Assembly (NCBI RefSeq): GCF_900176005.1
Contig: NZ_LT838272.1
Span: 454,501 to 518,500 of the forward strand
Source of the DNA: Thermanaeromonas toyohensis ToBE
GTDB taxonomy: Bacteria; Bacillota; DSM-521; Neomoorellales; Neomoorellaceae
Direction: 5' to 3'
Length of the DNA stretch: 64,000 bases
Position 1 is the stretch's first letter. Each line of letters starts with the position of its first letter. Shown in pieces: positions 25,011 through 35,336 of this stretch. Position numbers and translations under genes: made by a program. A model generated the notes under the pieces. It was given only the letters and a program-made list of their open reading frames with translations, made no database searches and was not told the origin of the DNA.

Positions 25011-25887
25011 GACTTGGGGGTACTTTTTCCGGCAAGCCTTCCTCTCCTTATGGCGAAACGCTTGGATGAGTATGGCGGCAGGTACCAGTGTGGCCGTAAC
25101 CCTCTTTATCCTAGGTGCCTTTATTCTTTTAGTTTTGAATATCAACTTTATTGCCCTGGCCCTTCAATCCAACTTGGAGATAGCTGCGTTTTTACGCGTG
25201 GATACCCCCCGATCCCAAGCGCTAGCCTTAAAGCATCAAATCCAAAACCTACCTGGGGTCAAGGAAGTGGAGCTAGTAACCAAAGAGCAAGGTCTTAAAA
25301 TTTTAGCCCAACAATTTGGAAGCGAAGAAGAACTCCTCGGGGCTACCGGCGGTGTTAACCCCTTACCTGACTATTTCCGTATTAAGGTGGAAGATGCATC
25401 CCGCATAAGTGAAATAGCAGCCGCTATCCAAAACCTTCCGGCTGTGGAAAAGGTTAATTATGGCCAGGCGGTGGTGGAAAGGTTGCTGGCTGTGATCCGC
25501 TGGCTCCGGTACTTAGGGGTGGGGATAATCGGTTTGCTAGGGATAGCTTCTCTTATGCTTTTGATGATCACTATTCGCCTGGCTGTCTATGCTCGGCGCC
25601 GGGAGATTAACATTATGAAATATGTGGGAGCGACCGATTGGTTCATCCGCTGGCCCTTTTTGCTGGAAGGCTTACTTATAGGTCTCTTCGGTGGAGGGGT
25701 GGCTGCTGGGATCTTGGCCTGGGGGTACGGCCCCTTAACCCATAAAATCAAGCTTAGCCTTTTTTTCCTTCCCTTAATTGAAGATCCAGCGGTAGTTCGC
25801 TATACCACGCTGGGGCTGGTGGGCGGAGGAGGGTTTGTAGGTGCCTTAGGGAGCCTCCTTGCCATCCACCGTTTTCTAAAGGTTTAA
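25000..25887 (+). CDS. ftsX: Cell-division permease-like protein FtsX
   Basis: A 295-residue protein with the FtsX layout: a cytoplasmic N-terminus, first membrane helix (about residues 20-45), an external loop of roughly 120 residues that contacts a hydrolase activator, then three membrane helices (about 165-290). It contains RRREINIMKYVGATDWFIRWPF in two adjacent conserved parts. ATG at 25000 has GGAAGGGG nine bases upstream; ATG at 24994 is too close to that site. The external loop would signal to the EnvC-like protein encoded next. Confidence 0.93.
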   Translation: MKLRTWGYFFRQAFLSLWRNAWMSMAAGTSVAVTLFILGAFILLVLNINFIALALQSNLEIAAFLRVDTPRSQALALKHQIQNLPGVKEVELVTKEQGLKILAQQFGSEEELLGATGGVNPLPDYFRIKVEDASRISEIAAAIQNLPAVEKVNYGQAVVERLLAVIRWLRYLGVGIIGLLGIASLMLLMITIRLAVYARRREINIMKYVGATDWFIRWPFLLEGLLIGLFGGGVAAGILAWGYGPLTHKIKLSLFFLPLIEDPAVVRYTTLGLVGGGGFVGALGSLLAIHRFLKV

Positions 25888-25925
25888 TTAGCCCTTATAA
25901 ACGAGTAAAGGGAGGGATATCTCCT

Positions 25926-27065
25926 TTGCCTTTACGTTTAGTAGCTAGCAGCCTGATAGTATTACTGCTCTTACTTCTTTTCCCTACCCCGGGTAATGGC
26001 TCTACCTTAAAAGAACTACAAGAAAAGCAGCAAGAGATCCAGGTAAAGATCCGGGAGCAAAACGCCCTCCTAAAGAGTAAAGAGAGCGAGGGGCAGGAGC
26101 TTCTAGAACAGCTGGAAAAACTAGAAAGAGAGATCCAGGCCAAGGAACAAGAGGTCAGGCAACTAGAACTTGAGCTTAAGGTAGCTCAAGATAGGGTGAA
26201 CCAGGCAGCTATAGAGCTTAATAAGGCAGAAGCCGCTTTAAGGCAACGGATGGATATCCTGCGCAACCGTCTAAAGGAAATTTACGAGAGGGGACCTGTC
26301 AACTACTTGGAGGTGCTCCTTAACTCCACCAGTTTTAGCGATTTCTTGGTACGCCTGGAGCTTCTGGGTAAAATTGCCCAGAACGATGCCCGCCTGGTGG
26401 AGGAAGTAAAACAGGAGCGGGCTAAAATAGCAGCTCGCAAAGCGGCCCTGGAAGCGGAAAGGGATGCTTTGGCTGGGCTTAAACGGCGGGCCGAAGGCGA
26501 GCGGGCCCTTCTAGCCTCACGTCAGGCCGAAAAGAGGCAGCTTTTAGCCCGGGTGGAAGAGGAAAAGAAGCGCGTGGCTCAGGCCCTGGATGAACTGGAG
26601 GCCCTTTCCCGGCAGATCGCCCAGAAGATTCGGGAGATCCAGCAGAGAAACAGGCGCCAGCTAGGCCCCCGTGGTACCAGCCGGTTCCTCTGGCCTGTAC
26701 CGGGATACACTAGCATTTCTTCTGGCTTTGGATGGCGGATACATCCCCTTCTTAAGACTCCTCGCTTCCACCCTGCCATCGATATTCCAGCACCGGAAGG
26801 GGCTGAAGTTGTGGCTATAGAAGATGGGCAAGTGATCTCTACAGGATATCTAGGTGCTTATGGTAATCATATTGTAATAGACCATGGAGGTGGCCTGTCT
26901 TCCATGTATTCTCATCTGTCGGCTATTCTAGTACGGGAAGGCCAGGAAGTAAAAAGGGGGCAAGTTATCGGCCGGATAGGGAACACAGGATGGAGCACAG
27001 GGCCCCATCTGGATTTTCAGATACTACTGCAAGGGGAACCTACAGATCCCTTACAATATTACTAA
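25926..27065 (+). CDS. EnvC-like murein hydrolase activator with altered metal site
   Basis: A 379-residue exported protein: signal peptide (about residues 1-25), long coiled coil (27-240) and C-terminal LytM/M23 domain (about 260-379). Of the LytM residues, His282 and Asp286 (HPAID), His330 (YSHL) and His361 (GPHLDF) are present, but the last metal ligand, the second His of the HLH motif, is Asp363. EnvC of E. coli is a degenerate LytM that activates amidases under FtsEX control; this one may likewise be an activator or a hydrolase with an unusual ligand. TTG at 25926 has GGGAGGGATA upstream. Directly after ftsX, so FtsEX is the likely partner. Confidence 0.85.
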   Translation: MPLRLVASSLIVLLLLLLFPTPGNGSTLKELQEKQQEIQVKIREQNALLKSKESEGQELLEQLEKLEREIQAKEQEVRQLELELKVAQDRVNQAAIELNKAEAALRQRMDILRNRLKEIYERGPVNYLEVLLNSTSFSDFLVRLELLGKIAQNDARLVEEVKQERAKIAARKAALEAERDALAGLKRRAEGERALLASRQAEKRQLLARVEEEKKRVAQALDELEALSRQIAQKIREIQQRNRRQLGPRGTSRFLWPVPGYTSISSGFGWRIHPLLKTPRFHPAIDIPAPEGAEVVAIEDGQVISTGYLGAYGNHIVIDHGGGLSSMYSHLSAILVREGQEVKRGQVIGRIGNTGWSTGPHLDFQILLQGEPTDPLQYY

Positions 27066-27112
27066 AAGAAACTTCTCACAGCCACAGCAATAGCCAGGCT
27101 CATTACCCAACA

Positions 27113-27140
27113 AATCCCCTGCAATATGACTAAAGAAACC
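27113..27140 (+). repeat. Relic copy of the 3' end of the EnvC-like gene
   Basis: Sequence at 27113-27140 repeats the gene end at 27044-27073 with a few changes. In its own frame it reads PTNPLQYD then stop (27131-27133), beside PTDPLQYY and stop in the intact gene. The offset of 68 bases puts it out of frame. It looks like an eroded partial duplication. The 200-base gap 27066-27266 otherwise holds no gene or clear promoter. Confidence 0.55.
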
Positions 27141-27266
27141 CTTATATCTAGAAGGCGAACCTGCGTAGGATAGCAAATACTACTTTTGATGGGACTAAAG
27201 CTAATAACGGCTACATATAATTGAGCGTAACTGTAAGTAAGCTTGAAGAGACAGGCGGTGACGGGT

Positions 27267-28454
27267 TTGCGCAGGAACTTGCGCAGAATTATTAACCTTT
27301 TTTTAGCCCTGTGCGTGGTGAACACCCTGGCTTTAATGCTGGTGGTCGCTGCCTATTATCCGAAGGTGGAACAGGTTATCAGGGTATATACTCTTTTGCG
27401 GTTTCAAGCTTTAACCCCTCCTACCCTGGATAAAATCTTCGAAGGGGCCATCAAGGGGATGGTAGAATCCCTTGGTGACCCTTATTCTTCTTATCTTACT
27501 CCTGAGGTTTATCGGCGGTTGGAGGAACATGTCCAGGGAACTTACGGCGGCGTGGGTTTACTTATTACTCTAGAGGAAAAGGAAAAGCGACCAGTGGTGG
27601 TATCCCCCTTTAAAGGGACGCCGGCCCAACGGGCAGGGATCACCAGTGGGGATTATATCCTGGCCATAGATGGCCGGGACACAGCAGGGATGGATCTGGA
27701 GACTGCCGCCAGCCTCATGCAGGGTGAGCCAGGAACTAAGGTGGAGTTAACGGTCCTTAAGCCGGGAGAAAAAGAGCCACGGCGGTTTACTTTGATCCGC
27801 GAGACTATAAAGATCCCTACTGTGGACGGCCGGATGCTTCCTGGTTATCCCGGGATAGGATATATATCTTTAAGCATGTTCAATGAGCAAACCAGTGGAG
27901 ATCTGGGGAAGCTTTTAGAGGAATTGCGACGCCAAGGGCTCAAAGCCCTGATCCTAGATTTGCGCAATAATCCCGGGGGTTCCCTGCAGGCGGCCGTAGA
28001 AGTAGCGTCTTACTTTATACCTAAAGGCCCTGTAGTGTATATTGTGGACCAGAAGAAGAAGGAAGCCTTACAGGCTACGGGAAAATATATTAAGTTACCT
28101 TTAGTGGTGCTGGTGAACAAAGGAAGCGCCAGTGCTGCGGAAATAGTGGCTGGAGCCATTAAGGATTCCGGTTCAGGGGTTTTGATAGGCGAGACCACCT
28201 TCGGTAAAGGAGTGGTCCAGACCATCTTTCCTTTGAAGGGTGGTGCTGCCGTGAAACTAACTACCCATAAATATTTGACACCGGCCCAAAAGGATATTGA
28301 TAAGGTAGGTATTACTCCCGATATCCAGGTTAAGCTCGATCCCCGGTTGGAACAGGAGGTCTTAAGCCATTCTCCAGATCTGGAACGGGATACCCAGCTT
28401 AAAAAAGCCTTAGAACTTCTTCAAGGGAAAATGGTTACTTCCAAAGCTGCCTGA
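27267..28454 (+). CDS. Carboxy-terminal processing protease (S41, CtpA/CtpB)
   Basis: A 395-residue membrane-anchored serine protease: one N-terminal helix (about residues 10-30), PDZ domain (about 95-170, with GVGLLI and AGITSGDYILAIDG) and S41 catalytic domain with NKGSASAAE (Ser) and TFGKGVVQ (Lys). Family members cleave exported proteins; CtpB of Bacillus acts in sporulation signalling. TTG at 27267 has AGGCGGTGA five bases upstream; the frame is open to a TTG at 27243. It lies between the FtsEX/EnvC set and a MinJ-like gene, as in Bacillus. Confidence 0.92.
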   Translation: MRRNLRRIINLFLALCVVNTLALMLVVAAYYPKVEQVIRVYTLLRFQALTPPTLDKIFEGAIKGMVESLGDPYSSYLTPEVYRRLEEHVQGTYGGVGLLITLEEKEKRPVVVSPFKGTPAQRAGITSGDYILAIDGRDTAGMDLETAASLMQGEPGTKVELTVLKPGEKEPRRFTLIRETIKIPTVDGRMLPGYPGIGYISLSMFNEQTSGDLGKLLEELRRQGLKALILDLRNNPGGSLQAAVEVASYFIPKGPVVYIVDQKKKEALQATGKYIKLPLVVLVNKGSASAAEIVAGAIKDSGSGVLIGETTFGKGVVQTIFPLKGGAAVKLTTHKYLTPAQKDIDKVGITPDIQVKLDPRLEQEVLSHSPDLERDTQLKKALELLQGKMVTSKAA

Positions 28455-28477
28455 ACTTAGGAGGCGAAAGAACAGCC

Positions 28478-29707
28478 TTGTTACCCTTAAAGCAGATAGT
28501 ACCTTTTATCCTCCAGGCCCAACTTAGCCTGCTCATAAGCCCCTTGTTCTGGCTGTTGGTCCTTGTTGTAGCCTATCAGTACCGGCGCCTGGCCCGCCTT
28601 AAGGAAGAGCTTTTCGGGGTGCGCGGGGAGTCTGCCTGGCAGCCCACCCTGACCGCCGTAGCCTATGGCGTGTTAGGGGGGTTAGGAGGGAGTTTTATCA
28701 TGGTGCTGGTAGGTGTTTCCTTAAGCGGTATTGGAATTAACTATTTGTGGGTTTTAGCCCTACTCCTCATGCTCCTTAACCCCCGCTTCCTATGTTTTTC
28801 CTACGCGGGGGGCTTAATTTCCCTTTCCGCCCTTGTTTTCGGGAGGCCGCAGGTGGACGTGCCTCATCTTATGGGCCTGGTGGCCGTACTGCATATGGTG
28901 GAAGCCCTTCTTATCCGCTTGAGCGGTCATTTAGGAGCTATTCCCGTATATACCAGCCACCAGGGCCAGGTAGTAGGGGCCTTTAACATGCAGAAGTTCT
29001 GGCCGATCCCTATTGCGGCCTTAGCCCTTGTAACGCTACCTCCCTGGCTTCCCCCAGGAGCGGCGGTCCCTATGCCTAATTGGTGGCCCCTTATCCGGCC
29101 GGCGGTTATGCCAGAACCCGAGCAGGCGCTTTTTGTGGTATTACCTGTAGCGGCCGGTTTAGGTTACGGCGATCTGGCTTTAAGTTCTCGGCCTGAAGAA
29201 AAAAGTAAACTGTCAGCCCGTAACTTGGCAGTTTACAGCCTTACTCTACTAGGCCTTTCTATCCTAGCTTCCTATTATCGTCCGTTGACCTGGCTGGCAG
29301 CCCTCTTCGGCCCTTTAGGTCATGAGTATACTATATGGCTGGGGCGCCGGGTAGAAATTAGGGGTGAGCCCCTGTATGTACCTTCTGACCTAGGGGCCCG
29401 TATTCTGGACGTGGTGCGGAACAGCCCGGCAGCGAAGTTGGGTCTCAGATCCGGTGATGTATTATTAAAGGTTAACGGCTGGCCAGTCCGGGATCGGGAG
29501 ACTTTGAGAGCGGCCTTGGAAGGAGCTTGGGAGCAAGTGGAGGTAGTATTTTACCGGGCTGGCGAGGAAGAGAGGACGGCAAGGGTTTATAAAGCTCCCT
29601 CTGATCCTTTAGGAGTAATTTTGGTACCCGAACCTGGGGATAAACCCCAAGTGGAGCTTATGTCCCCCGGTTGGCTTGGCCGTTGGTGGCGGGAAAAGAA
29701 GAAATAA
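28478..29707 (+). CDS. MinJ-like polytopic PDZ protein
   Basis: A 409-residue protein with about eight membrane segments (residues 10-290) and a C-terminal PDZ domain (about 300-385, [18 protein letters not shown] then [10 protein letters not shown]). Its place between a ctpB-type gene and uvrB matches minJ (yvjD) of Bacillus, whose product links DivIVA to MinD and positions the division site. The assignment rests on layout and synteny, since sequence similarity was not computed. TTG at 28478 has GGAGGCGAAAG upstream. Confidence 0.7.
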   Translation: MLPLKQIVPFILQAQLSLLISPLFWLLVLVVAYQYRRLARLKEELFGVRGESAWQPTLTAVAYGVLGGLGGSFIMVLVGVSLSGIGINYLWVLALLLMLLNPRFLCFSYAGGLISLSALVFGRPQVDVPHLMGLVAVLHMVEALLIRLSGHLGAIPVYTSHQGQVVGAFNMQKFWPIPIAALALVTLPPWLPPGAAVPMPNWWPLIRPAVMPEPEQALFVVLPVAAGLGYGDLALSSRPEEKSKLSARNLAVYSLTLLGLSILASYYRPLTWLAALFGPLGHEYTIWLGRRVEIRGEPLYVPSDLGARILDVVRNSPAAKLGLRSGDVLLKVNGWPVRDRETLRAALEGAWEQVEVVFYRAGEEERTARVYKAPSDPLGVILVPEPGDKPQVELMSPGWLGRWWREKKK

Positions 29708-29711
29708 TTTG

Positions 29712-29720
29712 TGGTATAAT
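29712..29720 (+). promoter_or_regulatory. Extended -10 promoter of uvrB
   Basis: TGGTATAAT is a perfect extended -10. No good -35 is present at the right distance (GGAAAA). It starts just after the MinJ-like stop codon and would give a leader of about 13 bases. No LexA-type site was seen. Confidence 0.65.
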
Positions 29721-29739
29721 ACTCCCAAGGGGGGGTGCC

Positions 29740-31737
29740 ATGGACCGTTTTATACTTAAAGCTGATTTTGAGCCGCGGGGCGATCAGCCTAAGGCTATAG
29801 CTGCCCTGGTAGAAGGGCTAAAGAAAGGGTACCGGCACCAGACCCTTTTGGGGGCCACAGGGACAGGTAAAACCTATACCATGGCCCAGATCATCCAGGC
29901 TGTCCAGCGGCCCACCTTGGTACTCGCTCCTAATAAGACCTTGGCTGCCCAGTTATGCGGGGAATTTAAGGAATTCTTCCCTTATAATGCTGTAGAGTAC
30001 TTTGTCAGCTACTACGATTACTACCAACCCGAAGCGTATGTTCCGGAAACGGATACCTATATTGAAAAAGATAGTTCCATCAATGAAGAGATAGACAAGC
30101 TGCGCCACGCGGCTACTGCGGCCCTTTTTGAACGCCGCGATGTGATCATTGTAGCTAGCGTTTCTTGTATATACGGCTTGGGTTCCCCGGAGGATTATAA
30201 TAAACTTATGGTCTCCTTGCGGGAGGGCCAGGAGTACGATCGGGATGTTATTTTGCGGAAGCTGGTGGATATCCAATATACCCGTAATGATTATGAACTA
30301 AAGCGGGGAACCTTTCGAGTTCACGGGGATGTTTTAGAAGTATTCCCGGCTTCTTTTGACGCCCGAGCCATACGGGTAGAATTCTTTGGAGATGAAGTGG
30401 AGAGGATCCTAGAGATAGATACCTTAACAGGAGAGATCCTGGGCCGGAGGTACCATGTGGCCATCTTCCCGGCCAGCCACTATGTAGTGGAGCAACCCAA
30501 GCTAGAGCGAGCCCTGGCTAGTATAGAAGCTGAGCTGGAGGAGCGGTTAAAGGAACTTAGGGCGGCGGGAAAGCTTTTAGAAGCCCAGAGGCTAGAACAG
30601 CGCACCCGCTTTGACCTGGAGATGCTGCGGGAAGTAGGTTATTGTAAAGGGATTGAGAATTATTCCCGGCATCTTACAGGCCGGGCACCAGGAGAACCTC
30701 CCTATACCTTATTAGATTATTTCCCACCGGATTTCCTGCTTTTTATTGATGAATCCCATATCGCCGTACCCCAGATCGGGGGTATGTACGAGGGGGACTA
30801 CTCGCGGAAGAAAACCCTGGTGGAATACGGCTTCCGCCTACCTTCGGCCCTGGATAACCGGCCCTTAACCTTCGAGGAGTTCATGGCCCGGGTGAATCAA
30901 GTTATTTATGTATCGGCTACCCCTGGCCCCTTTGAGCTTGAGCATTCGGAACAGGTGGTAGAACAGATCATCCGGCCCACCTACCTCGTGGATCCCGAGG
31001 TTATAGTAAGACCCACGGCTGGCCAGGTGGACGACCTTCTCCAGGAGATCCGGAAAAGGGTGGCCAAGAAGCAGAGGGTGTTGGTTACTACCCTTACTAA
31101 GAGAATGGCCGAGGATCTGACCGATTACCTCCAGGAAATGGGGGTTAAGGTCCGCTACCTCCATTCGGATATTAATGCCATCGAGCGCATGGAGATAATC
31201 CGGGATCTGCGGTTAGGAGTTTTCGATGTTCTGGTGGGGATAAACCTTCTGCGGGAGGGGCTGGACCTACCTGAGGTGTCTTTGGTGGCCATCCTGGATG
31301 CTGATAAAGAAGGATTCTTGCGCTCGGAGCGTTCCCTCATCCAGACCATCGGTCGGGCAGCGCGTAATGCTGAAGGGCAGGTTATCATGTACGCTGACAC
31401 TATTACAGAGTCCATGCGCCGGGCCATTGAGGAGACTAACCGCCGGCGCCGCCTCCAGATGGAGTATAACCGGCAGCATGGTATAACTCCTCAAACGGTG
31501 GTTAAGCCGGTACGCGATATTATTGAAGCTACCCGGTCCGCAGAAGAACCGCGTATCTCCCGGCCAGGGACCCAGGTTGAGGCTAGGGACGTACACAAGA
31601 AGATGAGCCGAAAAGAGCTCCGCTCCCTTATTAAGCGCCTAGAGAAGGAGATGCGGGAAGCAGCCAGGCGCCTGGAGTTTGAACGGGCAGCTGAGCTTCG
31701 GGATGCCCTTTTGGAGCTAAAGCTCCAGGTGGGTTAA
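29740..31737 (+). CDS. uvrB: Excinuclease ABC subunit B
   Basis: The 665-residue DNA-damage-verifying helicase of nucleotide excision repair. Walker A is [12 protein letters not shown], the beta-hairpin region shows [15 protein letters not shown], motif VI reads QTIGRAARN, and the C-terminal UVR domain that binds UvrC is [23 protein letters not shown] at 29740 follows AAGGGGGGG; the frame extends upstream into the previous gene but the promoter at 29712 excludes that. uvrA follows after 150 bases. Confidence 0.97.
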   Translation: MDRFILKADFEPRGDQPKAIAALVEGLKKGYRHQTLLGATGTGKTYTMAQIIQAVQRPTLVLAPNKTLAAQLCGEFKEFFPYNAVEYFVSYYDYYQPEAYVPETDTYIEKDSSINEEIDKLRHAATAALFERRDVIIVASVSCIYGLGSPEDYNKLMVSLREGQEYDRDVILRKLVDIQYTRNDYELKRGTFRVHGDVLEVFPASFDARAIRVEFFGDEVERILEIDTLTGEILGRRYHVAIFPASHYVVEQPKLERALASIEAELEERLKELRAAGKLLEAQRLEQRTRFDLEMLREVGYCKGIENYSRHLTGRAPGEPPYTLLDYFPPDFLLFIDESHIAVPQIGGMYEGDYSRKKTLVEYGFRLPSALDNRPLTFEEFMARVNQVIYVSATPGPFELEHSEQVVEQIIRPTYLVDPEVIVRPTAGQVDDLLQEIRKRVAKKQRVLVTTLTKRMAEDLTDYLQEMGVKVRYLHSDINAIERMEIIRDLRLGVFDVLVGINLLREGLDLPEVSLVAILDADKEGFLRSERSLIQTIGRAARNAEGQVIMYADTITESMRRAIEETNRRRRLQMEYNRQHGITPQTVVKPVRDIIEATRSAEEPRISRPGTQVEARDVHKKMSRKELRSLIKRLEKEMREAARRLEFERAAELRDALLELKLQVG

Positions 31738-31760
31738 AAGCTTTAAGGAAATAGGCTAAA

Positions 31761-31796
31761 AATTAACCTTGCCTGACCTGAAAAACCGGGTTAATT
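31761..31796 (+). promoter_or_regulatory. Inverted repeat between uvrB and uvrA
   Basis: AATTAACC (31761-31768) and GGTTAATT (31789-31796) are perfect inverse copies 20 bases apart. No T run follows, so it is not a standard terminator; it could be an operator or mRNA hairpin. The gap 31738-31887 shows no other clear signal. Confidence 0.45.
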
Positions 31797-31887
31797 AAGA
31801 GATCAAAAAATGAAATGGGCTAGTGATACTTTAGAGGGAAATTAGAAGGGAAACAAGTAAGAACGTAAAACAAAGGGAGATTCCTTT

Positions 31888-34743
31888 ATGTCCAAAGATA
31901 AGATAATAGTTAAAGGTGCGCGTGCCCATAACTTAAAAAATATCGATGTAGAAATACCGCGGGATAAGTTGGTGGTCATCACCGGGCTGTCCGGCTCAGG
32001 GAAGTCCTCTTTAGCCTTTGATACCATATATGCGGAAGGGCAGCGACGGTATGTGGAATCCTTGTCCGCTTATGCCCGGCAGTTTTTAGGCCAGATGAAC
32101 AAACCGGATGTGGATTATATAGAAGGCTTGTCTCCAGCCATAGCTATAGACCAGAAGGCAGCTAGTCACAACCCCCGTTCTACAGTGGGTACAGTAACGG
32201 AGATCTACGACTATCTTCGTCTCCTTTTCGCCCGGATAGGCCGGCCCCATTGTCCCCGCTGTGGCCGGTCCATAGCTCCCCAGACAGTATCCCAGATGGT
32301 GGACCGGCTTCTCACCTTTCCAGAGGAGACCAGGATGCAGATCCTGGCCCCGGTGGTCCGCGGGCGTAAAGGAGAGTACAAGCAACTTTTGGAGGAGCTC
32401 CGGCGTAATGGGTACGCCCGGGTACGTGTTGATGGCGAGGTACGGGAGACTTCGGAAGAGATTAAACTAGATAAAAACAAAAAGCACACCATAGAAGTTA
32501 TAGTGGATCGCATAAAGATCCGTCCTGGTATCGCCCAGCGGCTGGCTGACTCCTTGGAGACAGCTTTAAAACTTTCCGAAGGTTTGGTTTTAGTAGAGGT
32601 GGTGGGGCAGGAAGAAATACTTTTTAGCTCCGAGTTCGCCTGCCCTGAGTGCGGTATAAGCTTGCCGGAGATAGCCCCTAGGCTTTTCTCCTTTAACAGC
32701 CCCTATGGTGCCTGCCCGGCCTGTACCGGCCTGGGGACCAGCATGGAGGTGGACCCCGACTTAGTGATCCCGGACCCCAACCTTACTTTGCGGGAAGGGG
32801 CTATTGCGCCCTGGGGTGGGGGAGAAGGATATTGGCATATTCTAGAAGCCGTGGCTGATCATTATGGCTTTAGCCTAGATGTACCTGTACGGGACCTAAA
32901 ACCGGAGCATTTAAAGATTATCCTTTATGGGAGCGGAGAAGAAAGGATACGGTTTAGTTATATAAATCGTTTCGGTGAAAGAAGGACCTGGGAGGCGCCC
33001 TTCGAAGGAGTTATACCTTCTTTGGAGAGGCGTTACCGGGAGACCCAGTCGGATTGGTCACGGGCCGAAATCGAAGAGTATATGAGCCAGAAGCCCTGCC
33101 CTGTATGCCAGGGAACCCGGCTTAAGCCCGAGGCCCTGGCCATTACAGTAGGGGGTAAGAATATCTATGAAGTGACCAAGCTCTCTGTGGCTGAGGCTGA
33201 GGAATTCTTCGCTGGTCTTGAGCTTACAGAGAAGGAAAAGGTAATAGCCCACCAGATCTTAAAAGAGATTAGAGCCCGGCTCAAATTCCTAATGGATGTA
33301 GGTCTGGACTACCTTACCTTGGATCGGCCGGCGGCTACCCTTTCCGGCGGTGAGGCCCAGCGTATTCGCTTAGCCACCCAGATCGGCTCAGGATTAGTGG
33401 GCGTACTCTATATTCTGGACGAGCCCAGCATAGGTCTGCACCAACGGGATAATGCCCGCTTGATCCGTACCTTAAAGCAGCTCCGAGACCTGGGCAATAC
33501 GGTTATTGTGGTGGAACATGATGAAGAGACCATCCGCGAGGCCGATTATATTATCGATATTGGCCCGGGTGCTGGGGCGGGCGGCGGACAAGTAGTGGTA
33601 GCCGGCACGGTGTCTGAGGTTATAAATTGCCCAGCCTCCCTTACTGGCCAGTATTTGAGCGGCAGGCGTCGTATACCAGTACCGGCTGTTAGGAGGAGAC
33701 CAGGGGATAAATGGTTGGAAGTGTTGGGGGCCAGCGAGCACAACCTTAAGAACATCGATGTGCGCTTTCCCCTGGGTACTTTTATCTGTGTCACCGGAGT
33801 TTCGGGTTCGGGCAAGAGCACTTTGGTTAATGAAATCCTTTACCGCGCCCTGGCCCAGAGGTTGAACGGGGCCCGGACTATTCCAGGGCGCTTCCGGGAA
33901 TTAAGGGGTGTGGAGCACCTAGATAAGGTTATAGCCGTGGATCAATCGCCCATCGGCCGCACCCCGCGTTCTAACCCTGCTACCTATACCGGGGTGATGG
34001 ACGATATACGAAGCCTTTTTGCTGCTACGCCGGAAGCCCGGGCCCGGGGTTATAAGCCGGGCCGTTTCAGCTTTAATGTTAAGGGAGGGCGCTGTGAAGC
34101 TTGTAGCGGGGATGGTATTATAAAGATCGAGATGCACTTCTTGCCCGATGTATATATTCCCTGTGAAGTATGTAAAGGTAAGAGATACAACCGGGAAACC
34201 CTAGAAGTGAAATATAAAGGTAAATCCATTGCGGATGTATTAGATATGACGGTAGATGAGGCGGTGGAATTCTTCTCCGCCATACCCCGCTTATACCGTC
34301 GGCTCCTTACTCTACAGGATGTGGGGTTAGGTTACATTAAACTGGGGCAGCCGGCCACCACCCTTTCTGGTGGGGAGGCCCAGCGGGTGAAACTAGCGGC
34401 CGAGCTTTCCCGGCGGAGCAACGGCCGTACCTTGTACATCCTAGATGAACCTACCACCGGGCTTCATATGGCCGATGTACACCGTCTTTTGGTTGTCCTG
34501 CAGCGGCTGGTAGATGCAGGGAATACAGTGGTAGTTATTGAGCACAACTTGGATGTCATTAAATCAGCGGATTATATCATAGATTTAGGCCCAGAAGGAG
34601 GCGAACGAGGTGGCCAGGTAGTGGCCGCAGGGACGCCGGAGGAGATCTGCCAGGTACCGGCTTCTTATACCGGGCAGTTTTTGAAACCGGTGCTGGAGAG
34701 GGACCGCGTTGTCCCAGGGCAGGAGGTACGACAGGCAGTCTAA
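31888..34743 (+). CDS. uvrA: Excinuclease ABC subunit A
   Basis: The 951-residue damage-sensing ABC ATPase of excision repair. It has two ABC modules: Walker [11 protein letters not shown] near residue 32 with signature [12 protein letters not shown], and Walker [11 protein letters not shown] near 640 with [12 protein letters not shown]. Zinc modules [21 protein letters not shown] and [14 protein letters not shown] are intact. ATG at 31888 follows AAAGGGAG. Full family length. Confidence 0.97.
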   Translation: MSKDKIIVKGARAHNLKNIDVEIPRDKLVVITGLSGSGKSSLAFDTIYAEGQRRYVESLSAYARQFLGQMNKPDVDYIEGLSPAIAIDQKAASHNPRSTVGTVTEIYDYLRLLFARIGRPHCPRCGRSIAPQTVSQMVDRLLTFPEETRMQILAPVVRGRKGEYKQLLEELRRNGYARVRVDGEVRETSEEIKLDKNKKHTIEVIVDRIKIRPGIAQRLADSLETALKLSEGLVLVEVVGQEEILFSSEFACPECGISLPEIAPRLFSFNSPYGACPACTGLGTSMEVDPDLVIPDPNLTLREGAIAPWGGGEGYWHILEAVADHYGFSLDVPVRDLKPEHLKIILYGSGEERIRFSYINRFGERRTWEAPFEGVIPSLERRYRETQSDWSRAEIEEYMSQKPCPVCQGTRLKPEALAITVGGKNIYEVTKLSVAEAEEFFAGLELTEKEKVIAHQILKEIRARLKFLMDVGLDYLTLDRPAATLSGGEAQRIRLATQIGSGLVGVLYILDEPSIGLHQRDNARLIRTLKQLRDLGNTVIVVEHDEETIREADYIIDIGPGAGAGGGQVVVAGTVSEVINCPASLTGQYLSGRRRIPVPAVRRRPGDKWLEVLGASEHNLKNIDVRFPLGTFICVTGVSGSGKSTLVNEILYRALAQRLNGARTIPGRFRELRGVEHLDKVIAVDQSPIGRTPRSNPATYTGVMDDIRSLFAATPEARARGYKPGRFSFNVKGGRCEACSGDGIIKIEMHFLPDVYIPCEVCKGKRYNRETLEVKYKGKSIADVLDMTVDEAVEFFSAIPRLYRRLLTLQDVGLGYIKLGQPATTLSGGEAQRVKLAAELSRRSNGRTLYILDEPTTGLHMADVHRLLVVLQRLVDAGNTVVVIEHNLDVIKSADYIIDLGPEGGERGGQVVAAGTPEEICQVPASYTGQFLKPVLERDRVVPGQEVRQAV

Positions 34744-34765
34744 GTTTAAATAAGGGGGGCTTTAG

Positions 34766-35320
34766 ATGACTACTTACTGGCCTACGGCAGGTAAAGAGCA
34801 TACAGAGGCTACAATAAACTTAGCGGTGGAGAGAGCTAGAAGCTTAGGCCTTAAGCACCTAGTGATAGCCTCAGTTACAGGTTACTCTGCCCAGATGCTT
34901 TTAGGTCATAAAGACCTAGAAGTGGTATGTGTCACTCACCAGGCTGGCTTTGCGCGACCAGGGGAGCAAGAGATGCCTCCAGATATGCGACGGAAATTAG
35001 AAGAGGGGGGTATTAAGGTCTTAACCACTACCCATCTCATGGCCGGGCTAGATCGGGCTTTAAGGCTTAAGTTTCAAGGTTTGTACCCTTCGGAGATCAT
35101 TGCTAATGCTTTGCGGCTCTTTGGACAGGGTACTAAGGTGGCTGTAGAGGTAGCTGGTATGGCCCTGGATGCTGGTCTCATACCTTATGGGGTAGACATT
35201 GTGGCGCTCGGTGGGACTAGCGAAGGGGTGGATACAGCTTTAGTCTTACGGCCAGCCCATTCCCAGGACTTTTTTGCCACAAAAATTAAGGAGATCATTT
35301 GCAAACCGCGGGAATTTTAG
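34766..35320 (+). CDS. Stand-alone pyruvate kinase C-terminal (PK_C) domain protein
   Basis: A 184-residue protein equal to the C-terminal alpha/beta domain of pyruvate kinase without the catalytic barrel. It has LAVERARSLGLKHLVIAS, VCVTHQAGFARPGEQEM, a helical middle, and GVDIVALGGTSEGVDTAL. In pyruvate kinase this domain binds allosteric effectors. Small free-standing copies occur in anaerobes and archaea with unknown role. ATG at 34766 follows AAGGGGGG. It sits between uvrA and uvrC, an unusual interruption of the repair genes. Confidence 0.82.
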   Translation: MTTYWPTAGKEHTEATINLAVERARSLGLKHLVIASVTGYSAQMLLGHKDLEVVCVTHQAGFARPGEQEMPPDMRRKLEEGGIKVLTTTHLMAGLDRALRLKFQGLYPSEIIANALRLFGQGTKVAVEVAGMALDAGLIPYGVDIVALGGTSEGVDTALVLRPAHSQDFFATKIKEIICKPREF

Positions 35321-35336
35321 GGAGTTAAGGTAGAGT

